DNA from: Podochytrium sp. JEL0797 | Lineage: Eukaryota; Chytridiomycota; Chytridiomycetes; Chytridiales; Chytriomycetaceae | Reading direction: 5' to 3' | DNA length: 37,918 nucleotides | Assembly: GCA_027596195.1 (NCBI GenBank) | Contig: JADGJG010000140.1 | Location: forward strand, 1 to 37,918 | In this document: piece by piece, positions 1 to 9,597 of the stretch | How the letters are laid out: each line of letters opens with the position of its first letter | Numbering within the stretch: position 1 is the first letter of the stretch | Made by a program: the position numbers and the translations under genes | The notes under the pieces: generated by a model | Seen by the model: only the letters and a program-made list of their open reading frames with translations | Databases searched by the model: none | Told to the model about the DNA's origin: nothing

Positions 1-985
1 CCCTTCCTGACCCCCATCCCCTTCACAACCCCCGCATGAGGTAACACAAACTCGCATTCCAGCTTCACGGGGCTCACAAACGCTATTCCGCCTTTCACCA
101 TCGGTCCATCGTCTGCTCCACTCGCACGCGGGAGCATCGCCCCGTTCCTCACGAATGCAATCAACCCCTTGGACGCAAGTTGTCCTCTCAACCATTCCTG
201 ATCGTCCACACAGTCCACAAACCGCAACACGTCGACACTCGAATACGCACCAGCCAGCATCGTATTCTGCGCAAGTTGAACCACTGCACCCGTCACCAGC
301 CTCGCCGCATCCCTCCCGAGAATCCTCCTCCCATTCGCTGGCAACCTCAAAAACAACCGCGCTTCCATAAAACCCGGCGTGACCACCACCGCCGTGCGTT
401 CAAGGACTTGTTGCCCCGGCACATCAATACACAAATCCTGCGCAATCCCGTGCCCGGTAAGGTACGCATGAATTCCGCGGGTCAAGTAATCCGAAAGCGC
501 AATCGCGCGCGGTTTGGTGTCAAACAGGGAAGCTGCGAACGTTTGCGCGACGCGCACGCGGATTTTGGAGGGAGGTGCAAATGGGTCTGATTGGATGTGG
601 TCGATGAAGAGGGTGGGTTGGATGCCTTGTGAAACGGGGTCCAGGCAATGACTGGAAGCTAAAAAGCATAAGTAGCATAAGTACATGGCACGCACTGCAC
701 TCCCCAGGCTCACCCGTCAGCTGCTTATAGCGTCCGTACTGCTCGCCATCAATTGAATGCAGAAACTCGACTAGTTTCTGCTGTTGTGGGGATTGCGAGG
801 GTACTTGGGGTTGGTGCTGAGTGTGGTACTCTTGTTGGCTGTGGAACGCACCGCCCCCGCGCTGGGCCTGGCCTCCACGTCCTCCACCACCGTACTTTTG
901 CTTGTAGAACCATCCGCGTCCTGTTGACTTGTGTGAGGAATTGGAGAACGGAACAAGCTCACACACCTCTTCCTCGGTCCGCCAT
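1..985 (-). CDS. Predicted ATPase of the ABC class (PF09818-like), N-terminal part, runs off the window
   Basis: Exons 985-967, 920-714 and 658-1 (introns of 46 and 55 nt) give about 294 residues in frame; the 3' end lies outside the window. The start MADRGRG followed by an Arg/Gly/Gln-rich tail (to about residue 45) is reached only by splicing the first intron; the alternative is a TTG start with no intron, which I consider less likely. The body shows FIDHIQSDPFAPPSKIRVRV, then RGIHAYL, RRILGRDAA, and MLPRASGADDGPM before VKGMGVRKG. These are the hallmarks of the bacterial and eukaryotic 'predicted ATPase of the ABC class' family. In that family the last motif comes immediately before the Walker A loop, so the nucleotide-binding half should lie just beyond position 1. 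The cellular role of the family is poorly known. The gene is head-to-head with the F-box gene, with only 23 bp between the start codons. Confidence 0.85.
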
Positions 986-1008
986 TTTCGTGAAAATATC
1001 AAGAAAAA
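986..1008. promoter_or_regulatory. 23-bp bidirectional intergenic spacer
   Basis: Only 23 bp (AT-rich, with an A-run) separate the ATG of the minus-strand ABC-class ATPase (985) from the ATG of the plus-strand F-box gene (1009). There is no room for two separate core promoters, so the promoters or 5' UTRs must overlap the neighbouring gene or be shared. That last point is inference. Confidence 0.5.
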
Positions 1009-2328
1009 ATGACAGCGACATCACTCTCTGCACTTCTCGCCCTCCATACGACCCTCCTCCAGCGCATTTCGGACGCCAACATCCTCTCGAACCTCCCCAC
1101 CGAAATCACCCACCAAATCCTGGTCCCACACCTCGACCTCGCTTCCATCGCGAGAGCCATGCGAGTGTGCCACTCCTGGCACCACATCATCGACTGCGAG
1201 TTTGTATGGCAGAGCATCGCAGACCGCCGTGCTCTAGAGTCTCCCAACTCCTCCAAGAAGGACCCCTACGCCTTCGCCAGGCGGCGCGTGTTGCTGTACA
1301 GACGCTGGGCGTCCTTCACCCCCGTTGTCACGAACCTCACTGTCCCGCACGCTCGCTCCGGGATCATTGCCCTCACTCCTCTCAACACGTCCAACACAAC
1401 ACTACCACTTACACCCATGTTTGTCACACTCTCGACCCGCCACATCCACCTCTTCAAATCCTCAGGAGAAGTGTGGACCCACTGGGCCTTTGATGCATCC
1501 CAAATCGGTGCACCAAGCTGCATGGACGCTCATCGAACCGAATCGGGCGTCATTCACGTGGTTGTGGGTGGCTTTTCGCGCGGAATCACCCTCTTTTCGT
1601 TGTCCCCCGGCTCCCCGCGACCCACAACACATCCACCCTACTTCCTCCACATGAACGCCGTAACCTCCATCCTTATTGCTCCATCCAACACAATGATATC
1701 CGGAGGCGCCGACGGCAACCTCATCTTTCTCAACCTCCTCGACTCCAAAGTCACGTCTCGGTCAACGCACCACGCAAACGCGCGAATCACTCACATTCAA
1801 ACCCACTCCAACAGACTCGTCGTTTCTGATTCGAGTGGAAAAATCTCCCTGTGGAGGAACCCAACGGCATCAAACGCGTGGGAACTCTACCACTCCATCA
1901 CCCTCAAAAACCCATGCCATTCTCTCTGTCTATCAAACACTCACATCTTCGCATCCCTAAAACGCGATATATACCGCATTCCTTGGGCCCCATCCCCCGC
2001 CTCCCCACCCCCGCTCCGCATCTGCTTCACCCCATCCGCCACCAACCTCACACCCATCCGCACCCTCCTTCACTTCCCAAACGCACCCCCCAACTCATTC
2101 TACTCCACCCTCTTGATCACATTGCGCGACGAATGGATCGAAACAGGTCACTGCATTCCTTTTGGAGAATTGGACGTCAGTTTCTCTGAGTTGAGTCGAG
2201 GCATGCGGAATGGGTTGGGTCTCGGTTCGGAAGAAAGGAAGGCGTGTTTGGTGGGGAACGGGAAAGTGTTGGTGGTGAGTAAGGGTGGTGGTGGTGCGGG
2301 GGATTTGTTTCTTCTCAATTTTGAATAA
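1009..2328 (+). CDS. F-box protein with a WD40/propeller-like C-terminal region
   Basis: Single uninterrupted 439-residue frame. An F-box is visible at about residues 25-70 (LSNLPTEITHQILVPHL, then the SIARAMRVCHSWHHII helix pair and a W at the end of the motif), which normally binds Skp1 in SCF ubiquitin ligases. The remainder, about residues 95-400, has repeated beta-rich segments such as SILIAPSNTMISGGADGNL and RLVVSDSSGKISLW. These look like diverged WD40 blades, and the propeller would be the substrate-recruiting face. Human FBXW-type proteins share this order. AATAAA overlaps the stop codon region (2325-2330). No intron is needed. The degree of divergence leaves the propeller assignment tentative; the F-box is clear. 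Confidence 0.8.
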   Translation: MTATSLSALLALHTTLLQRISDANILSNLPTEITHQILVPHLDLASIARAMRVCHSWHHIIDCEFVWQSIADRRALESPNSSKKDPYAFARRRVLLYRRWASFTPVVTNLTVPHARSGIIALTPLNTSNTTLPLTPMFVTLSTRHIHLFKSSGEVWTHWAFDASQIGAPSCMDAHRTESGVIHVVVGGFSRGITLFSLSPGSPRPTTHPPYFLHMNAVTSILIAPSNTMISGGADGNLIFLNLLDSKVTSRSTHHANARITHIQTHSNRLVVSDSSGKISLWRNPTASNAWELYHSITLKNPCHSLCLSNTHIFASLKRDIYRIPWAPSPASPPPLRICFTPSATNLTPIRTLLHFPNAPPNSFYSTLLITLRDEWIETGHCIPFGELDVSFSELSRGMRNGLGLGSEERKACLVGNGKVLVVSKGGGGAGDLFLLNFE

Positions 2329-2330
2329 AA
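2325..2330 (+). terminator. AATAAA signal overlapping the F-box gene stop
   Basis: AATAAA at the stop codon of the F-box gene. A very compact 3' end is consistent with the other compact genes here. Confidence 0.35.
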
Positions 2331-2346
2331 AAACATACCTACTTAC

Positions 2347-2607
2347 CTCGTGCACGTCAACTAAAACTCCCTTTTGAACTACTGTTCTCCACCCCTTTTC
2401 ATCACATTCCGCGCCTCCTGGATCGAAATACGGAGGTGCAATCGCGTCGGGGAACAAGTCTGCTTCAACAACGTTGCCAAGTCGAGTGAAGGGATGCTGG
2501 GTCAAAATGAGGGCCATGGGTAAGTAGTCGAAACTAAAATGAAGGAAAAAGAACGTGACGCAATTCGTCATCGTGGAGATCTTCCCGTAGGACGGAGCAA
2601 TCTCCAA
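2347..2607 (-). other. Possible orphan exon, unrecognised
   Basis: An open minus-strand stretch of about 87 codons ends at a strong donor (CACGAG|GTAAGTAGG, exon end 2347). Its translation is protein-like (for example NVVEADLFPDAIAPPYFDP and GWRTVVQKGVLVDVHE) but I recognise no family. It begins just downstream of the minus-strand tRNA-Lys and has no convincing ATG or acceptor upstream; any 3' exon would have to lie antisense to the F-box gene. It could be a gene fragment or an exon of an overlapping gene. Confidence 0.25.
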
Positions 2608-2624
2608 CTCATTTTTTCATTACA

Positions 2625-2697
2625 AGCCCAATGCGGGGGTCGAACCCGCAACCTTAAGATTAAGAGTCTTACGCTCTACCGATTGAGCTAACCGGGC
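2625..2697 (-). tRNA. tRNA-Lys(CUU): tRNA-Lys (anticodon CTT)
   Basis: A complete 73-nt cloverleaf. The acceptor GCCCGGT pairs with ATTGGGC (two G-T pairs). The D-arm carries GCTC...GAGC with the AATCGGTA loop. The anticodon stem TAAGA/TCTTA encloses CTCTTAA with anticodon CTT. The T-arm is GCGGG-TTCGACC-CCCGC and the discriminator base is T. There is no intron. The internal A and B boxes are intact (TAGCTCAATCGG and GGTTCGACC). A T-run for Pol III termination is not found directly downstream; the first clear one is about 75 nt further on the transcribed strand. Confidence 0.97.
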
Positions 2698-3112
2698 TGT
2701 GAATCTTAACATAGCCATGTCTTTGTAAGCTGTGCACCCCATGGAGAGATAGCCACGCGTTTCCCCGTCGTTTTGCACTTCAAATCGCGTCGACCGGTGC
2801 TTTTCTGCGCTGTGACTAACTTTCAGAATTTTCATTCATTCATTGGATGACATAACGGAGAATAATCATGTATTCCGTGCCCAGGGTGGCACTCAATTTT
2901 AATGACTGGGCGAAGATCGATGATAAATCTAGTTTGTCATAATCGATCAAAAGATAAATAATACTATTTGGAAGCACGTCCTGAATCAAGGCGCAGCCGA
3001 CAGAGTTGATGTTCCCGTTGAACCGCCTGGGTGCAACTTTTGTTGATCATTTTCGCACACTCGTTCAAAGCCGGAGGACTCCTCCTCTCCATTGACAACC
3101 AATTCCAATAGT
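2698..3112. other. Intergenic, no gene seen
   Basis: About 415 bp between the tRNA and the 3' end of the helicase gene. I see no coding-like frame, RNA gene or repeat. Confidence 0.5.
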
Positions 3113-3117
3113 TTATT
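3112..3117 (-). terminator. AATAAA signal at the helicase stop
   Basis: Reverse complement AATAAA overlaps the TAA stop of the helicase gene. Confidence 0.35.
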
Positions 3118-5726
3118 TCTTTTTCCTTGACAAATAACGCTGCTTTGCAGCCTCGGCTCTCAAATCGCGACCTACTTGTTCCGTTTTCACCCGCTCCTCA
3201 TTCTTCGCTTTCAACACAGAAGGGTCGACAGCCAGATCCGTGGAAACCTGTGCAACATTTTGGACCTCCTTCACTGCCGGTTCATCGACCGTTCGCTTCC
3301 TCTTTCCTTTCTTTGGCTCCACCTCTTCCACCACCTCGTCCACAAGACCCAAAAGCTTCTTCACATCACACCCTGCGACGCGTTGGATGCCCTTTTCGAC
3401 CCAGCTGAAATCGATACGGCTAACAGTTCTCATGTTCGCGCGATTCACAAACTGCACGTCGTGATAGACAACCCACTCGAGATTCGAAGAAATGGTGTCG
3501 CTGATTCCGCCGATATTCGACGACGGGCCAGACAGACAGGATCCGGGCTGGATGTGGAGGGAGAGAAGCGCCGCGTTGCTGTCTTGTGCAGAAGATATTC
3601 CGGTGGTTCCGGTTGACGCTCCAGATGCGGCAAGGTAATGGTAGAAGTGATTCCGTTGGGGATGGCGTTTCGCGGTGTTGCTGAAGAATCCCGCGCTGAC
3701 AGATTTCAGAATCGCATGGCTATCGTATTCGGCAAGCAAGTCCTCTTCCCACTCGTCTTCCTCCTCGTGGTTGAGCACAAAATCATAGTCATCCCGATCC
3801 CGCCTTCTCCTTCCTTCATCCCTTCTCTGATCTTGTCGTTCACGGCCCCTCCGCGCCTCTCCCTTCTTGGCCTCCCGACGGCAAGAAGCAACCTCCAATC
3901 CCATCCCCCTCACAGTCTCTTCTAGCTGCTTCCTCACATTCTTGACCCCTCTCAAACTCCTCCCGCGCACAAATCGCGCTTTGCACCACGCCTCATTCTC
4001 ACCCGCAGCAACCCAGGCATCATAAACACGCAACATGGCGACATGGTCGCCGCTCTTGTGTCCAAACTTGGCATGCGCGAGTTCCGCCGCGGCGCGTTGG
4101 TGTTCGTTTCGCGGGTGGTGGAGGAGGTCCTCGCTGCTGAGGATAGCGACAAGGGTCAAGAGTTCGGCGGTGCAGGAATGGTAGGGGGAAGCGAGGAGAG
4201 AGCGGGAGAGACATGGGTGGAGGGGAAGTTGGGACATTTGCTTGCCAATGTCTGTGAGGTTTCCGACTTCGTCCAACGCGTCTGAGAACGAGCATTCAGA
4301 GAGATATCCATTGCAGTGCACGTCGAGTCAAACTTACCGAGGTAATACAGCTGCTTGATGGCGGTAATCAAATGCTCCCGCTCGGGAGGATCAATGAATT
4401 CGAAATTCAAAATGTCCTCGATTCCCATTTGCTTCAGCGACAGCACCGTCCCCAACAATGAAGACCGTTGAATCTCTGGCGTCGTGTCCTCCGCCATGTC
4501 CTCAAACGCTTCTCGACTGTACAATCGAAACACCTTTCCCGGAGCAGTTCTCCCCGAGCGACCCGCTCGTTGGGTGGCAGCCGCCTTGCTGATGGGAACG
4601 ACGAGAAGCGCGTCGACACCCGTGCTCGGATCAAACATCTTCTCTTTGACGAATCCACAATCCACCACATAACGGATCCCAGGAATCGTGACGGAAGTCT
4701 GGGCAATGTTTGTGGCAATCACAATCTTGCGAAACCCGCGCTTCGCAGGCCGAAAAACTTGCCGCTGGTCCGGAGTATCCAGCGCCGAGTAAATCGGATG
4801 CAGCGAAATGTCACTGACTTCGGGGTAAAACTGGATTTCAGAAGAGCTTTTGATCAACTCGCACTCCTCGCGAATCAACCGACACGTTGTTTCAATCTCC
4901 TGCTGGCCAGTCAGAAACACCAGCACGTCACCAGCGGGTTGCGTTTTGTGGATCTGAACCACGGCCTCGACGGATTTGCTCACAATTTGGCTCTTCAACG
5001 CGGCCATCTTCATTTGGCGCGCGTAAAGGAGATCGACGGGGAACATGCGGCCGGGGACCGTGAAGACGGGGGCTTTGTCAAAGAAATCCGAGAACTTGTC
5101 CATGTTCAGTGTGGCCGACATGATGATGAGTTTGAGGGTGGGGCGCGTCCGGCAGGCTTTTTTGAGGATTCCGAAAAGAACATCAGTTTCGAGAGAACGT
5201 TCGTGGGCTTCATCGAGGATGACAACATCGGCGGTATCGGACAGGTCGTTTTTGGCCATCTAGAGGGGGGAATCATGTCAAGAAAAGGCCGATGCAGCAA
5301 TCCCCAAAAACAATTCACCTGCAACAACGTTCCGTCCGTCACATAGGTAATCTTCGTCCTGCTCGACACCTCCTTCTCGAACCTCACGGCATATCCCACA
5401 AGGCCTCCGAGATGCGAATGGGTTTCGCTGGCAACCCTGGCCGCGGCAGATATGGCAGCGATGCGGCGGGGTTGGGTCACAAAGATGTTCTGCGACGGGT
5501 TGTGTTCGTGGATGAACTGAGGGAGCTGCGTGGTTTTGCCGGAGCCTGTCAAAGTGTCAACCTACGAGGTTTACTGCAACCTGTCGTTACCGGTATCGCC
5601 AACGACAATCAGCACCTGGAACTCATCGAACGCTTCAAGGAGACCCTCGCGGTAATGATAGATCGGAAGCTTGGTCCGCGAAGTGTCGAAATCCTCTTCG
5701 TATCGTGCGCGGTCATCATTGGCCAT
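3113..5726 (-). CDS. DEAH-box RNA helicase, DHX40-like
   Basis: Exons 5726-5591, 5545-5319, 5259-4338 and 4281-3113 join in frame to 817 residues; introns are 45, 59 and 56 nt. All superfamily-2 DEAH motifs are present: I (GDTGSGKT, about 44-51, codons split by intron 1), Ia (TQPRRIAA), DEAH at 137-140, SAT at 169-171, LVFLTGQQEIE, ATNIAQTSVTIPG, and QRAGRSGR at about 351-358. Winged-helix, ratchet (HA2) and OB-fold regions follow. The N terminus before motif I is very short (about 43 residues), and the C terminus ends in a basic AAKQRYLSRKKK tail; both fit DHX40 better than the long-N-terminus spliceosomal Prp2/Prp16/Prp22 enzymes. A strongly charged Arg/Glu/Asp insert sits in the C-terminal third (around nucleotides 3750-3900). 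Role: ATP-driven RNA/RNP remodelling, nuclear by family precedent. DHX40 versus another DEAH clade is a judgement from motif context only. Confidence 0.9.
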
Positions 5727-5928
5727 TTTCAATGAATTCTTTCAAGATACTTGTCTATTTCCCTTCTTCCCCTTTCTTTATCTTTGATGATAGTAACTCT
5801 AGAGAGGATAAAATAGGAATCTCCTCAAAGAAGGAAAGAAAGAAAACGCGTATCAAAAGAGAAAAACAGAACTTTAATCACAATCGTGAAATTTATGCAA
5901 CAACAAATGTAGAAAATAAATACAACGC

Positions 5929-7501
5929 TTATTTTGAGTCAGCCTTGGAGCCCTCAACGTCTCCAACAACCTGGTCGCCAAACACGGCACCAATCTCCTC
6001 CAAAGACAACCCCTTGGTCTCGGGAATGTAGAACCGTGCATACACAAACATGATGGCACAGAAGGTGAAGAAGATCCAGTAAACAACAGGCTCGTAGTTT
6101 AACGCGGCAAACACTTGCGGGAATCCGAACGCCAAAATCGCGTTCCAAATCCAGTTGGTCATCGTCGAGATACTGGCTCCCTTGGCACGCACGCGGAGAG
6201 GGAAAATTTCGGCGTTGTAAGACCACACGACGGGGCCCCATGTGCTCGCGAAACAGATTAAGAAGATGTAGATGGAAATGATGGCTCCCCACGCCATGGA
6301 TTGGTTGCTGTCAGAGAGGGTGAGGAAAGTGAAGACTCCGGCGTGTCCGATGGCCATGCCGACTCCACCCCAGGTCAAAAGACTCTTGCGTCCGAAACGT
6401 TCAACGGCCCACATAGCAGGAAAAGTGGCGAGGAAGTTGATGGCCGCGTTGGCAAGCGGGAACGCAATAACAGTTTGGTCGTACGAGAATCCCATGGCCT
6501 TGAAGATGGACGCAGAGTAGTACAAAATGATGTTGATTCCAGAGAGTTGTTGCAAGGTTTGGTTGATGACAGAAATCACGACACGGCGAACGTTTGATCC
6601 TTGGAACACCTCGCTCCATGGCGCGTTTCCGAGAGACTTGTCAAACTCGGCCGTCGCGTGGATTTCCTTGTATTCGGCGACAACAGCAGAATCGTCAAAG
6701 TCGAGACCACGGAGCTTGGCAATCACATGCTGAGCAGTCTCGTGCTGGTCATGGTCGGCCAACCATCTTGGAGACTCGGGAATCATGGACACGAGAATAA
6801 GGAGGACGGCGGCGGGCGCAATTTGCATTCCGAGAGCGAGACGCCATTGGAACTCGTTCAAGTTGTCGACGGCAGTGATAATGATGGAGTTGACGCCAGT
6901 GGCAATGAAGATTCCGAGGGTGATCATGAGCTGGTAGATGGTGGTGAGAGCTCCACGGGTGCTTGGGGATGCGGTTTCGGCAATGTAGATTGGTACAACG
7001 AGAGACGCGATACCGATGGCAAGACCGGAGAGCAAACGACCGATAATGAGAGGAGTGAGGGTGTTGACAGCGCACTGGATGGCTCCTCCGATGGCAAACA
7101 GACCACCGGTGATGAGAATACACTTCTTGCGCCCGAGTTTATCGGCGAGGTAAGAGCACAAGGCGGCTCCGAAGACACAGCCAATGAGGAAAGACGATGT
7201 GATCCAGGACTCGGAGGTGGCCTTGGTGCTGCTCTCAATGGTTTCACCGTCCGAGTTGTAGACTGGCATTCCGTAGCCGTCCATCTCAATCAAAGCGAAG
7301 CGCATCTGGAAGGAGACCATTCCGAGAACTTGGCCAATAACACCTGAAGGAGAACGATATGTTAGAATCATGGGCAGCAAATGGGAAATTGCATGGGAGC
7401 TTACCAATCTCGTAACCGAAGAGGAGACCTCCGATACCCGCGGCAAAGCCAACGAGCCAGTTGTATGTGGAGCTGCCTTTGGCAGAGGATACTTGAGTCA
7501 T
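5929..7501 (-). CDS. MFS sugar porter (Sugar_tr family), paralog 1
   Basis: Exon 1 7501-7405 and exon 2 7343-5929 (61-nt intron with a TTCTAAC branch site) give 503 residues. The expected twelve membrane helices are suggested by hydrophobic blocks. Family signatures are visible: GLLFGYEIGVIG in helix 1, DKLGRKK in loop 2-3, PESPRWL after helix 6, QQLSGINIILYY in helix 7, RFGRKSL in loop 8-9 and PETKGLSLEEIG at the end. Proton-coupled or facilitated hexose/pentose/polyol uptake at the plasma membrane is the family role; substrate cannot be told from sequence by eye. Helix 1 has GYE where many porters have GYD. It is closely similar to the gene at 32897-34449, with the same intron position and phase. 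A TATA-like box lies about 55 bp upstream of the ATG. Confidence 0.93.
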
Positions 7502-7554
7502 AATTGTTTGTTTGTGGTGTTGTTGAATGATGTTCTGGTGAGCCGCGATTCCGA

Positions 7555-7563
7555 CCTTTTATG
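7555..7563 (-). promoter_or_regulatory. TATA-like box of sugar transporter 1
   Basis: CATAAAAGG on the minus strand, about 55 bp upstream of the ATG at 7501. The paralog at 32897 has TATAAAAGG at about the same distance, which supports function. Confidence 0.5.
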
Positions 7564-7660
7564 TCCTCCAACGGTGGCGCGCTCCGATTTTGATCAATTT
7601 CGCACTCTGCTACAACCAAAAAGCCACAACCCAAGTGCCACAAACAAAAAAAGGGGTTCA

Positions 7661-7676
7661 AAGGATCACTCATCCG
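7661..7676 (-). promoter_or_regulatory. 16-bp element shared with the amino-acid permease promoter
   Basis: CGGATGAGTGATCCTT on the minus strand, 159 bp upstream of the transporter start codon. The identical 16-mer occurs at 30403-30418, 171 bp upstream of the amino-acid permease start, in the same orientation relative to the gene. It contains TGAGTGA, one base from the bZIP (Gcn4/AP-1) site TGAGTCA. Regulatory function is inference. Confidence 0.5.
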
Positions 7677-8066
7677 ACAGGTTCGATCGAGGCAGACGAA
7701 TCGAGGCCGTGTTCGCCAACTTTGAACCCCGAAGGGAGGGTGCAGCCGACTCATATTTACTGTGAAATGAATTGGGGTGAGAGCGAGAGTGGTCAACACA
7801 GTCATTCCGTCGGAATTTGAAGGCGGGGCACGGAACGCGTGTTTGGTATAAATAATCAGTGAGGAGGTGGTTGATTCCAGGAATACGACCTCGTATGATT
7901 GACAAACAATTGTCATGTCAGATGCAAAAGTGAAACGTGACATGCTTGGATGTATTTGGAGCCGTCGCCCCTGCCACACCGCCTCGGTTGAATTGCGACA
8001 GAAAAAGGAAAAGGGGTATCTTTAGTGGTGTCGGAAAACCAAAATAAAAGAACACACCCAAAAACG

Positions 8067-8603
8067 ATGCTCGACACTCTCCCCAACGAACTGCTTTCCC
8101 ACGTCTACAACTGGATCCCACTGGCGACCATCCAAAAGACCACTCGCGCACTCAACCGCAAGGACCTACTCTTTTCCGTGCGTCGCCTGGTTGGAGCAGT
8201 GCAAGAAATCAGCGACACCACGGCATCTCCACCGCAAGAGATCACTCCAAAAAGATGTACTTACTCCTTCAAGCCGCTTCCAATGACGAAACGACCATCT
8301 CTTTTGCTCCACCTTCCGATCCTTTCAAATTCTTGTTCACTTGCAAGGCTCTTGTTTACAAAGGCTCCCAAGGTAACCTGAGATGTTCAAGCGTGGGGAT
8401 GATTTGAAGAATGGGATTGTGCTCGTGCATAATAGAGAAAAAAACGCCGTTTCGGCGGTGGTTTGCAGGTGCCTCAAATCTTCATTTTCTTGCGTATTAT
8501 GAAGTACAAGCCAGGCTCGTGTAATGATTTTGATTGCGATCCAGATCAGGGAACCCAATCTCCAACGATTTTGAATGGGATGGGATTTATTTGGAGTGAA
8601 TGA
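8067..8603 (+). pseudogene. Decayed F-box protein gene
   Basis: Starts with an F-box-like segment (MLDTLPNELLSHVYNWIPLA...) from ATG 8067. Protein-like sequence then continues to a stop at 8601-8603, but in successive different frames: AWLEQCKKSATPRHLHRKRS, then LLLQAASNDETTISFAPP and FKFLFTCKALVYKGSQG, then MFKRGDDLKNGIVLVHNREK, then VPQIFIFLRIMKYKPGS to the end. At least four frame changes occur within about 540 bp and most lack splice signals at the shift points, so I call it a frameshifted relic. The downstream pieces resemble the ligand- or repeat-bearing part of an F-box protein but I cannot name the family. A gene with misassembled indels would look the same. Confidence 0.5.
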
Positions 8604-9195
8604 AAACTTGAAAGTGCATCAAAGGTAATATTAGAATGAAACATATTCCTCTTTGGAAACTACCAACACAAACAAAAAACATGCAATACGCAAAAAGGGA
8701 AGCCATCAGAAGCTTCCCCCTGAATGATTCCACGTAATCACGCTGCACCGAGAAAGCATTCGCGTATTCGTCGGTTTTAACCAGGTCCCTGGCTCATTCA
8801 ATTCAGCTGTTGCATAAACGGATTCAAGATCAAAGACTCACCTTCTCGTTGCACCAGTTCTTGATTGGAATCAAATTACCCTCCAAGTCTCCCTCCAGAA
8901 TATCGGGAATCATAAACTGAGTCCTTTCCGCCAATCTCTTCCTTTCTGATTCCGGGATCCACCGTCCGGAGCTCCGATCTGCATTTCGCCTCTTCAGTCT
9001 CATTAAACCGCGACTTGACGTCTGTCGCATTTTTGCGCTCCTCGATTGCATTCGACATGCGCATCCTGGGCCATGACAATGGCGGAGCCAGCATCGGGAT
9101 TGACAGCAACCGGGCTCGGACGTTGTTTGGGCCAGGTGTTGGTGGCGCAGGCCATCTGTCGGCAGCGACTGCTCACCCTCAGTCGGGCAGCCAAT
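8604..9195 (-). other. Coding-like fragments in broken frames
   Basis: On the minus strand, protein-like pieces appear in more than one frame. One starts MSNAIEERKNATDVKSRF (ATG near 9052). A piece in another frame, ERKRLAERTQFMIPDILEGD to IPIKNWCNEK, ends at a good donor (GAGAAG|GTGAGTC, exon end about 8843). Further downstream is a stretch containing LVKTDEYANAFSVQRDY. I cannot join them in one frame and do not recognise the protein; probably another decayed gene. Confidence 0.25.
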
Positions 9196-9597
9196 TACCT
9201 TCGAGAAGCGAAATATATTCTCGCGCGATCTCTGCTTCAAAAACACACTGGAGATGACGGCCGCCCGTTCAATGGCAAGCCATTTCGAGGCTCCACCACC
9301 CGATTTCGCGCTTCGATCGCTCGAAGAGCGCACCCCCACTGCGGAATCGAATCTGTACGAGCGCGCTGATTGTTTTCAGGTACCCATGGGTGGGGAATTG
9401 CGGTCGGCGGAAGTCTCGGTGTTGGCTCTGTTTGAGAGCTTTTTGAAGTATTCGCCCGGAAATTGGGATGTCGATTCGGTGTTGCAAGATTTTGACCAGG
9501 ATAGGTACCGTTCGGGAAGCGATTTTCCGTGTTCGAGTTATGGCGCGTATGACGACAGTGAGAGTGGTGGATTCGCATCAGATTATTGAAATGCAAT
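9196..9597 (+). repeat. Gene fragment, copy A of an inverted homologous pair
   Basis: An open plus-strand frame with unrecognised but protein-like sequence: IFSRDLCFKNTLEM, then SMASHFEAPPPDFALRSLEE, then MGGELRSAEVSVLALFESFL and KYSPGNWDVDSVLQ, followed by an acidic Ser/Tyr/Gly tail ending GGFASDY and a stop (about 9587-9589). It is closely similar at DNA level to 13370-13682 in opposite orientation. Copy A retains about 80 bp near its 3' end that copy B lacks. A possible intron acceptor (CTGATTGTTTTCAG) sits mid-fragment, but the frame is open through it. No complete gene could be built around it. Confidence 0.5.

Larger units (their letters stand above)
7502..8066. other. Divergent promoter region
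   Basis: 565 bp between the sugar transporter (-) and the F-box relic (+). It holds the transporter TATA-like box (7555-7563) and the shared 16-bp element (7661-7676). A plus-strand TATAAATA at about 7848 may once have served the F-box relic. No gene seen. Confidence 0.5.

Noticed and set aside
520..1002. 160-codon reading of the ABC-class ATPase from a TTG start without introns
   Set aside because: A spliced ATG start gives a coherent Arg/Gly-rich head, and the second intron is required to reach the conserved DHIQSDPF segment.
2095..2607. 170-codon minus-strand frame running into the F-box gene
   Set aside because: Only the part before the GTAAGT donor (to 2347) is protein-like; the rest is His/Pro/Thr-rich antisense of the F-box gene.
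9254..9589. Copy A taken as a complete 111-residue gene from ATG 9254
   Set aside because: Homology with copy B continues upstream of that ATG in the same frame, so the ATG is internal to a larger, incomplete coding unit.
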